Shown here piece by piece: positions 1 through 4,960 of a stretch of DNA of 7,363 nt; the first letter of the stretch is position 1; every line of letters begins with the position of its first letter. Under the pieces are notes generated by a model. That model saw nothing but the letters and a program-made list of their open reading frames with translations, had not been told where the DNA came from and did not search any database. The position numbers were made by a program, and so were the translations under genes. The DNA comes from an uncultured Chitinophagaceae bacterium (GTDB taxonomy: Bacteria; Bacteroidota; Bacteroidia; Chitinophagales; Chitinophagaceae). The DNA is taken from positions 1-7,363 of the forward strand of contig CAMPGT010000200.1 of assembly GCA_946885665.1 (NCBI GenBank), read 5' to 3'.

Positions 1-131
1 GCAATTACATGCTGCACGGGTTCTTCTTTCTGTTTGATGGTTAATCTGAATCCTTTCTCTTCTATCGTCAGTTCACCAATATGCGACTTGTTGATCATTT
101 TGATCAACTCCTGAATTTGTTTGAAATCCAT
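1..131 (-). CDS. accB: Biotin carboxyl carrier protein of acetyl-CoA carboxylase, N-terminal part (runs off the window)
   Basis: Only the first 43 codons are present; the gene continues beyond the left edge. The translation starts MDFKQIQELIKMINKSHIGE and continues with LTIEEKGFRLTIK. This matches the start of AccB proteins, a short helix (xxIxxLIxxxxxSxIxEL) followed by a beta strand. AccB carries the biotin that AccC carboxylates and AccA/AccD use to make malonyl-CoA, the first committed step of fatty acid synthesis, in the cytoplasm. The C-terminal biotinyl domain with its MKM motif is outside the window, so it cannot be confirmed. The gene lies 77 bp downstream of efp on the same strand. 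An efp-accB(-accC) order is common in bacteria and supports the call. I see no TAnnTTTG box in the 77-bp gap, so co-transcription with efp is likely. Confidence 0.88.
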   Translation of the reverse strand, partial: MDFKQIQELIKMINKSHIGELTIEEKGFRLTIKQKEEPVQHVI

Positions 132-208
132 CTCAAATGGGTTTTTGTAAATGATTCATACTGAAACAGTGGGCTAAGATAAGGATTTACAATATTTCGG
201 GTTTCCGA

Positions 209-772
209 TTATTTGACCCTTTCCACGTACTCCCCGGTCTTGGTGTTTATCCTGATCAACTCCCCCTCATTTACAAACAGCGGCACGTGTACGGTAGCGC
301 CGGTTTCAACGGTCGCAGGCTTCAGCGTACGGGTGGCCGTGTCGCCCTTCAGGCCAGGCTCGGAATAGGTCACGAGCACCACGATCTTGTCAGGCAGCTC
401 CACACTCATCGGCTGTTCGGTTTCCGTATTGAACAGCACCGACACCTCCTGTCCTTCCTTGAGGAACTGCGGAGCATCCACCATGTTCGCATTCACCGTT
501 ACCTGCTCAAAAGTTTCATTATCCATGAATGTGAAACCCGATTCGTCTTTATAAAGGTATTGGTAGGGCTTTTTTTCAACCCGTACCGGGTGCACCGTGT
601 CGCCTGAGTTCCAGGTATGTTCGATGGACCTGCCGTTATCCACGCCCTTCAGTTTCGCCCAAACCTTTGCCGCCGCACGCGCAGTTTTGTTTTGTCCAAA
701 TTCCACGACCGAATAGAGGCTTCCGTCCAATTTCAGGATCATTCCCCTACTGATGTCGGCTGTTGTTGCCAT
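209..772 (-). CDS. efp: Translation elongation factor P
   Basis: This 187-residue protein has the usual EF-P length. EF-P binds between the ribosomal P and E sites and rescues ribosomes stalled at polyproline stretches. An N-terminal KOW-like domain (about 1-64) is followed by two OB domains. Diagnostic segments are RPYQYLY-like KKPYQYLYKDE, FMDNETFEQV, TYSEPGLKGDTATRTLKPAT and the C-terminal GATVHVPLFVNEGE...IRINTKTGEYVERVK. The ATG at 772 is chosen because MATTADISRGM is the normal family start. The frame stays open 82 codons further upstream, but that stretch is cysteine-rich, unlike EF-P, and crosses the promoter region. The oddity is the domain I loop. Aligned without gaps to the usual Bacteroidota EFLHVKPGKG region, EFGQNKTARA places Arg32 where the modifiable lysine normally sits. 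The gene is followed by accB and is divergent from the thioredoxin-like gene. Confidence 0.97.
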   Translation of the reverse strand: MATTADISRGMILKLDGSLYSVVEFGQNKTARAAAKVWAKLKGVDNGRSIEHTWNSGDTVHPVRVEKKPYQYLYKDESGFTFMDNETFEQVTVNANMVDAPQFLKEGQEVSVLFNTETEQPMSVELPDKIVVLVTYSEPGLKGDTATRTLKPATVETGATVHVPLFVNEGELIRINTKTGEYVERVK

Positions 773-818
773 AATTACTTGAAATTTAAAATTAACAACC
801 GTTTTGATTAACGGACCG

Positions 819-826
819 CAAAGGTA
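819..826 (-). promoter_or_regulatory. Bacteroidota-type -7 box for efp
   Basis: Read on the minus strand this is TACCTTTG, an exact fit to the Bacteroidota sigma-A -7 consensus TAnnTTTG. It lies 46 bp upstream of the efp ATG, which would give a leader of roughly 40 nt that is AT-rich. No TTG/TTTG -33 element is found at the usual spacing of about 19 bp, so the call rests on the -7 box and its position alone. Confidence 0.55.
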
Positions 827-840
827 AGGGGAAGTATCAA

Positions 841-848
841 TACATTTG
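841..848 (+). promoter_or_regulatory. Bacteroidota-type -7 box for the thioredoxin-like gene
   Basis: TACATTTG fits TAnnTTTG exactly and lies 63 bp upstream of the ATG at 912. No matching -33 TTG is present at about 19 bp spacing. It is a near mirror image (7 of 8 positions) of the efp box 14 bp away, so the two promoters are back to back and their polymerase footprints would overlap. Confidence 0.5.
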
Positions 849-911
849 CAGGCCAGAACGTCTGGATTCTTTATCATCGCAACTGAGAAATCGTAATATA
901 AAATTATACCC

Positions 912-1400
912 ATGAGCAAATGGCTATTGGTCCTGGTGAGTGTTTTTTCCCTGAATTCGGCATTTTCGCAGCAGCAGGTTCCACCTTTCAGGCAACATCC
1001 CAACATCCCTTCCTTCAAGCTTCAAACGGTGAGCCACGGCGAGTTCAAAAGTGAAAACCTCAAAAAGAACATACCGGTCATTCTCATTTTTTTCAGCCCC
1101 GGCTGCGACCATTGCATCCATCAAATGGACGACATGATGAAAAGGTCGGCCGATCTCAAAAAATTCCAGATAGTGATGGCCACCTACCAGCCGACAGAAG
1201 AGCTCGCTGTATTCGACAAGCAATACAATCTCTCCAAACACCCCAATTTCATCACCGGCAGGGACGTTGACTATTTCTTCCCGCCGTTCTTCCAGATAGC
1301 CAATTTTCCACATTTTGTATATTATGATAAAAATGGAAAGCTTATCGGCTCTTCGGAAGGAAACATCACCGTGGACAACATTTTAAAGAAATTTAAATAG
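912..1400 (+). CDS. Secreted thioredoxin-fold protein (TlpA/redoxin-like) with CDHC motif
   Basis: The protein has 162 residues. Residues 1-19 form a signal peptide: MSK, then a hydrophobic core (WLLVLVSVFSL), ending NSAFSQ. It is therefore probably exported to the periplasm. The rest reads as one thioredoxin-like domain: strand PVILIFFSPG (55-64), active-site C65-D-H-C68 at a helix start, and strand FQIVMATY (85-92). Phe132-Pro133 before the strand HFVYYDKNGKLIGSSEG is the expected cis-proline position. The usual Trp before the first Cys is replaced by PG. A CxxC of this kind normally carries out thiol-disulfide exchange, for example reducing disulfides or serving cytochrome maturation or peroxide defence. 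The substrate cannot be told from sequence. A gap of 32 bp separates it from the next gene in the same direction. Confidence 0.85.
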   Translation: MSKWLLVLVSVFSLNSAFSQQQVPPFRQHPNIPSFKLQTVSHGEFKSENLKKNIPVILIFFSPGCDHCIHQMDDMMKRSADLKKFQIVMATYQPTEELAVFDKQYNLSKHPNFITGRDVDYFFPPFFQIANFPHFVYYDKNGKLIGSSEGNITVDNILKKFK

Positions 1401-1402
1401 GT

Positions 1403-1410
1403 TACATTTG
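1403..1410 (+). promoter_or_regulatory. Possible -7 box for the methionine-rich gene
   Basis: TACATTTG is the same octamer as at 841-848 and fits TAnnTTTG. It starts just after the stop codon of the thioredoxin-like gene, 22 bp before the next ATG. Transcription would begin only about 15 nt before that start codon. A TTTT at 1381-1384 is the only sequence near the expected -33 position, which is weak. The box overlaps the left arm of an inverted repeat, so it may instead be a by-product of that repeat. Confidence 0.35.
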
Positions 1411-1430
1411 GTAGAACCTAATACCAAATG
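1405..1430 (+). repeat. Perfect 9-bp inverted repeat just before a start codon
   Basis: CATTTGGTA (1405-1413) and TACCAAATG (1422-1430) are exact reverse complements around an 8-nt loop (GAACCTAA). The right arm ends 2 bp before the ATG at 1433. No T-run follows the stem, so it does not look like an intrinsic terminator. It could be an operator half-site pair or an RNA hairpin affecting translation start. Confidence 0.7.
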
Positions 1431-1432
1431 CC

Positions 1433-2116
1433 ATGCTGAACAAACTACTGCTTCTTGCCGGGGGACTGATAGCCACTCTGGCCTGCTATAGCCAGGACTG
1501 TCTTGGCTACTACTTCCTTCAAAATAACAAGACGATCGAGATGGCGATCCTGAACAAGAAAGGAGCGCAAACCGCAAAGCAGGTGTACACGGTCACAAAT
1601 GTTGAGAGTTCCGGCAATTCAACCACAGCTAATCTCGCCCAGGAGATGTTCGATAAAAAAGGAAAAACCATTGTTAAAAGCACCGCCAAAATCAAATGTA
1701 CCGGCGGGGTGATGATGATGGATATGAAAATGTCCATGCCTTCGCAGCCCGGCGGACCTTCGGCAGTTTCTGACGTCAAAGCCGATGAAATTTTCATTGA
1801 ATATCCTGCTTCGATGGACATTGGCGATGCTTTAAAGGACGCGAAGATGCACATGGACATGGAGAATGCCAGCGGCATGAAACAGTCGGTTGATATGGAA
1901 GTGTTCGATCGCAAAGTGGTGGCAAAAGAAAAGGTCACCACACCCGCGGGAAGCTGGGATTGCTTTAAGATAACCTACAAAAGCAAAATGCGGATCAAAA
2001 CAATGGGCATCGGCATGCCGATGAATATCGAGGGCACTGAATGGTTTGCTCCGGGATTCGGCGTGGTGAAAACGGAAAGCAAACATGGCGGTACCGAAAT
2101 TGTAGCCATCAGGTAA
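1433..2116 (+). CDS. Secreted methionine-rich protein resembling the DUF3108-like/TapB group
   Basis: The protein has 227 residues. Residues 1-20 are a signal peptide (MLNKLLLLAGGLIATLACYS, then QDC). TLAC at 15-18 is a poor lipobox, so cleavage by signal peptidase I after CYS seems more likely than lipidation. The body appears mainly beta-stranded and ends TTPAGSWDCFKITYKS...GTEWFAPGFGVVKTES. That ending recalls Bacteroidota proteins of the DUF3108-like/TapB type, whose biochemical role I cannot state. Nineteen of 227 residues are methionine, clustered as MMMDMKMSM (94-102), MHMDM (139-143) and MGIGMPM (191-197). The mature part has three cysteines (23, 89, 177). The gene is in the same direction as the thioredoxin-like gene, so a redox link is possible but unproven. 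Its stop overlaps the end of the convergent glycosyltransferase by 8 bp. The family call is moderate; that it is an exported protein is more certain. Confidence 0.72.
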   Translation: MLNKLLLLAGGLIATLACYSQDCLGYYFLQNNKTIEMAILNKKGAQTAKQVYTVTNVESSGNSTTANLAQEMFDKKGKTIVKSTAKIKCTGGVMMMDMKMSMPSQPGGPSAVSDVKADEIFIEYPASMDIGDALKDAKMHMDMENASGMKQSVDMEVFDRKVVAKEKVTTPAGSWDCFKITYKSKMRIKTMGIGMPMNIEGTEWFAPGFGVVKTESKHGGTEIVAIR

Positions 2117-3359
2117 GCATCGCCCAAAATTCCTGTACGCGCTTTTCCCATGTGTTTTCGGCGGCTGTTTCAATGCGCAGGGCTTTCTTCTGTGCGTCGT
2201 CGCTGTTTATTGCCTCATCGATCAGGCGTATAAATTCTTCATGTTCCCTTGCCAGGTAAACACAATCGCTGAAAGCCAGCATATCCTCCGAAAAAGCCGT
2301 TGCCACCACCGGCTTACCCGCAGCGAGGTACTCGTTGACCTTCAGCGGGTAGATGCTGGCCGTGAGCGTGTTCCTCCTGTAAGGGATGATACAGCAGTCG
2401 AAATATTGCAAATACGCAGGCAGTTGACTGATAGGCCTGGCGCCGGAAAAGTGTATGTTGGTTAGCTGCCTTAATTCATTTTCCAGGTTCGCTTCCAATT
2501 GCAGAGGTCCCACCATAAAAATCATTTTATCGGGATGGGCGAGCGCGATCTTTTTCAGCAATGCTGTGTCGGTTCTGTATTCTATACTTCCTGTGAAGCC
2601 TATTATTTTTTTATTCGCAGGCGGTAAATCTTTCGGTCTCGCAAGTTTTTCGGCGGCGGCTTGATTGAACAATTCAAAATCCGCGGCGTTAGGGTGAAAA
2701 TGCACTTTACCAGAATACGCCGATTTTAATTTTGTGAGCGCTCGTGATGTGCACAGCACAAGGTCGGCGCGGCTGATGATCGCATTTTCAAGTTTCAGTC
2801 CATGGCGGTTGGTGTATTCAACCTGCGACATGTCGTCCATGCACTGGTAAATGTAACGCAGTGGTTTGATGTCGTTGGGGATCGTGCGCAAAAAATAGGG
2901 ATCAAAGAAATTAATGAAGATGTATGCTGAAATGTTATTGTCCCTGATCGTTTTGCGGAGTGTTTTTAGAAGGATGGAGTTATTTATTGAAGAGAAGAAA
3001 TTATATATTTTCCCTTCGGGAAGAAAGTTGATGGGAAGGACAGTGAGTGGCTTGATGATAGTGAGATGAGTTGGTTGGTTTGTTTTTACAGGTCCACCCC
3101 CGGCGCTTCGCGCCATCCCCGCCAGCGGGGGATTTTGTTTCCCTTCTCTCGTCTCCCCTCTCCCGTCTCCCGCTTGCCGTTTGCCCATCAACACATCCTT
3201 CACCGAGTACGGATGCTCTATAAAAAACACCCGGTTGCTTTTGGCAAATTCCTTTGCCAGTGACACTGCGGGTGAAGAAATTTCCGCGTCCCATCTCGAT
3301 AACGACAAACAAATAATATCCGTATGTTCCCTATGGTATGAAGGTAAATTCACCTGCAT
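2109..3359 (-). CDS. Glycosyltransferase, GT4-like (GT-B fold), with an in-frame repeat-derived segment
   Basis: From the ATG at 3359 this is 416 residues. It probably transfers a sugar from a nucleotide-sugar donor onto a growing surface glycan on the cytoplasmic side. The N-terminal half starts with TDIICLSLSRWDAEISSPAV and includes RVFFIEHPYS and FINFFDPYF. The C-terminal half has IIGFTGSIEYRTD at the start of the nucleotide-binding Rossmann domain. It also has the GT4-type donor motif SIYPLKVNEYLAAGKPVV (about 335-352), with its lysine and glutamate. No membrane segments are seen. The start is uncertain: the frame also has GTG codons at 3383 and 3353, and no ATG lies between the rfbC stop and TDIICL, so any of these starts overlaps rfbC. 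Residues about 59-92 are low-complexity, rich in Gly, Arg and Pro, and are encoded by a palindromic and tandem-repeat segment absent from the rest of the gene. Acceptor and donor specificity are unknown. Confidence 0.88.
   Translation of the reverse strand: MQVNLPSYHREHTDIICLSLSRWDAEISSPAVSLAKEFAKSNRVFFIEHPYSVKDVLMGKRQAGDGRGETREGKQNPPLAGMARSAGGGPVKTNQPTHLTIIKPLTVLPINFLPEGKIYNFFSSINNSILLKTLRKTIRDNNISAYIFINFFDPYFLRTIPNDIKPLRYIYQCMDDMSQVEYTNRHGLKLENAIISRADLVLCTSRALTKLKSAYSGKVHFHPNAADFELFNQAAAEKLARPKDLPPANKKIIGFTGSIEYRTDTALLKKIALAHPDKMIFMVGPLQLEANLENELRQLTNIHFSGARPISQLPAYLQYFDCCIIPYRRNTLTASIYPLKVNEYLAAGKPVVATAFSEDMLAFSDCVYLAREHEEFIRLIDEAINSDDAQKKALRIETAAENTWEKRVQEFWAMLT
3094..3131 (-). repeat. 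GC-rich double-hairpin palindrome inside the glycosyltransferase gene
   Basis: Two adjacent inverted repeats lie here. GGCGC-TTC-GCGCC (3102-3114) has a 5-bp stem and CCCCGC-CA-GCGGGG (3117-3130) a 6-bp match. CCCCC at 3097-3101 could also pair with GGGGG at 3127-3131 as an outer stem. The segment encodes NPPLAGMARSAGGGP in frame. This composition and structure resemble dispersed palindromic repeat elements rather than normal coding sequence. Other copies cannot be seen in this window. Confidence 0.7.
3138..3186 (-). repeat. Degenerate heptanucleotide tandem repeat (consensus CGGGAGA on the minus strand)
   Basis: In plus-strand phase the units are TTTCCCT, TCTCTCG, TCTCCCC, TCTCCCG, TCTCCCG, CTTGCCG and TTTGCCC. 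That is seven units of 7 bp, the core four (3145-3172) being the best conserved and two being identical. The minus strand is almost pure purine across the core. It encodes GKRQAGDGRGETREGK in the glycosyltransferase. Because 7 is not a multiple of 3, gain or loss of one unit would shift the frame. Confidence 0.75.
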
Positions 3360-3891
3360 AGTCTTTGAAAAGCGGCAGCACACTATCCTTGTGGGATACG
3401 ATCATGCTTGCCTCGGGAATCTTCCAGTCGATCGCCAGTTGCGAATCATTGTACCTGATCCCGCTTTCGCTTTCCTTGTGGTAATATTCATCACACTTAT
3501 ACATCACCTCGGCAAACGGACTGATCACCGAAAATCCGTGTGCAAACCCTTTTGGAACCAGCAGTTGTTTCCTGTTCTCGTCAGATAATTCAATGGAAAA
3601 AGTTTCGCCGTATGTTGGGGAACCTGCTCTCAGATCAACTACCACGTCAATGATCACCCCCTTCAGCACCCTCACCAATTTTGTTTGCGTGTGTGGCGGT
3701 CGCTGAAAGTGCAAACCTCTCACCACGCCATACGACGATTTCGACTGGTTATCCTGTACAAATGAGATGCGAAGATTATTTTCTTCGAACAGCCGTCCGT
3801 TATACGATTCAAAAAAATAACCGCGGCTGTCTTCAAATACCGCTGGCTCGTAAATGATGAGGCCCGGTATTGTTGTAGGAATAAATGGCAT
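3331..3891 (-). CDS. rfbC: dTDP-4-dehydrorhamnose 3,5-epimerase
   Basis: The protein has 186 residues, the usual RmlC/RfbC length. It is a cupin-fold cytoplasmic enzyme that epimerises C3 and C5 of dTDP-4-keto-6-deoxyglucose to dTDP-4-keto-L-rhamnose. Visible family motifs are FEDSRGYFFESY (19-30), FVQDNQSKSSYGVVRGLHFQ (44-63) with catalytic His61, and Lys71 in TQTKLVRVLKG. Further along are VPKGFAHGFSV (112-122), the catalytic Tyr131 position in VMYKCDEYY, and Asp169. All key residues expected for the 3,5-epimerase are present, so it is probably active. A 4-nt gap follows rfbB, and its 3' end overlaps the glycosyltransferase start. Dedicated 3-epimerases of other dTDP-sugar routes share the fold, but this sequence looks like the standard RmlC type. 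Confidence 0.95.
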   Translation of the reverse strand: MPFIPTTIPGLIIYEPAVFEDSRGYFFESYNGRLFEENNLRISFVQDNQSKSSYGVVRGLHFQRPPHTQTKLVRVLKGVIIDVVVDLRAGSPTYGETFSIELSDENRKQLLVPKGFAHGFSVISPFAEVMYKCDEYYHKESESGIRYNDSQLAIDWKIPEASMIVSHKDSVLPLFKDYAGEFTFIP

Positions 3892-3895
3892 CCGC

Positions 3896-4960
3896 TTATC
3901 TTTTTAAATACTGTTGATCGTAATACTGTTGATAGTCGCCGGAAGTAACGTGTTTTGTCCACTCCTCGTTTTGCAGGTACCAGTCAACCGTTTTCTCAAG
4001 TCCCTCTTCAAATGTCACGGATGGTTTCCAGCCAAGCTCATTGGTTAGCCTGGTGGCATCGATGGCATAGCGCTTGTCGTGACCGGGTCTGTCGGGTACG
4101 TATTGGATCAGTTGCTCCGAGGTACCTTCCGGTCTTCCAAGCTTTTTGTCCATTATTTTGATCAGCAGTTTTACGAGATCGATGTTTTTCCATTCGTTCA
4201 GTCCGCCGATATTGTATTTTTCGCCGTTGCGCCCCTTGTGAAAGATGAGGTCGATGGCGCTCACATGGTCCTCTACCCACAACCAGTCGCGTATGTTGTC
4301 GCCCTTGCCGTAAACGGGAAGCGGTTTGTTGTTCCTGATGTTATTGATCATCAGTGGGATCAGTTTTTCAGGAAAATGATGCGACCCGTAATTGTTTGAG
4401 CAATTGGAAAGAATGGCAGGCAGATCGTAAGTGTGATGATAGGCCATCACAAAATGATCGGAAGACGCCTTGGACGCCGAATAAGGGGAACGCGGATCGT
4501 AACAGGTTTCTTCCGTAAAATATCCTTCGTTACCGAGCGAGCCGTACACTTCATCGGTGGAAACATGATAAAAGAGCTTCCCTTTCAAATCTTTTTTCCA
4601 GAATTTCCTGCATGCATTCAACAATGTGGCGGTGCCGAGCACATTGGTGCGCACGAATGCCAGCGGATCAATTATCGAACGGTCAACATGGCTCTCGGCA
4701 GCCAGGTGTATCACGTGGGTGACCTGATATTTTTCAAAGAGGCTATCAATAAACTGCTCGTCGTTGATGTTTCCTTTTTGAAAGATATAATTTGATGCAT
4801 CCTGGATGTCGCGAAGATTTTCGAGGTTACCGGCGTAAGTAAGCGCATCCAGGTTAATGATGAGGCAGGCGGGATATTTTTTCACAAAGCGGCGCACAAC
4901 ATGTGAACCGATGAACCCGGCTCCTCCTGTAATCAGTATTATTTTTTCATACTTCTCCAT
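3896..4960 (-). CDS. rfbB: dTDP-glucose 4,6-dehydratase
   Basis: The protein has 354 residues. This extended short-chain dehydrogenase converts dTDP-D-glucose to dTDP-4-dehydro-6-deoxy-D-glucose using tightly bound NAD+. The NAD-binding motif TGGAGFIGSH is at 11-20, followed by NLDALTYAGNLENL, a RfbB hallmark. HLAAESHVDRSI is at 85-96. The catalytic TDE triplet is at 135-137 in STDEVYG, and YSASK supplies Tyr160 and Lys164. NCSNNYG and GDNIRDWLWVEDH follow as in the family. The ATG shares one base with the stop of the upstream dehydrogenase (TAATG), and an SD-like GGAG lies just before it, so translational coupling is likely. The extreme C-terminus contains a small tandem duplication. Its product feeds RfbC next door; the partners RfbA and RfbD are not in view. 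Confidence 0.97.
   Translation of the reverse strand: MEKYEKIILITGGAGFIGSHVVRRFVKKYPACLIINLDALTYAGNLENLRDIQDASNYIFQKGNINDEQFIDSLFEKYQVTHVIHLAAESHVDRSIIDPLAFVRTNVLGTATLLNACRKFWKKDLKGKLFYHVSTDEVYGSLGNEGYFTEETCYDPRSPYSASKASSDHFVMAYHHTYDLPAILSNCSNNYGSHHFPEKLIPLMINNIRNNKPLPVYGKGDNIRDWLWVEDHVSAIDLIFHKGRNGEKYNIGGLNEWKNIDLVKLLIKIMDKKLGRPEGTSEQLIQYVPDRPGHDKRYAIDATRLTNELGWKPSVTFEEGLEKTVDWYLQNEEWTKHVTSGDYQQYYDQQYLKR

Noticed and set aside
773..1018. An 82-codon upstream extension of the efp reading frame.
   Set aside because: The extra residues are cysteine-rich, unlike EF-P, cross the promoter-like region and overlap the 5' end of the divergent gene. The standard start MATTADISRG fits at 772.
924..1313. 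A 129-codon minus-strand open frame opposite the thioredoxin-like gene.
   Set aside because: The plus-strand frame has a signal peptide, CxxC and cis-proline, whereas this one has no coherent protein features.
1401..1432. Intrinsic terminator after the thioredoxin-like gene.
   Set aside because: The hairpin is AT-rich and is followed by CCATGCTG rather than a T-run.
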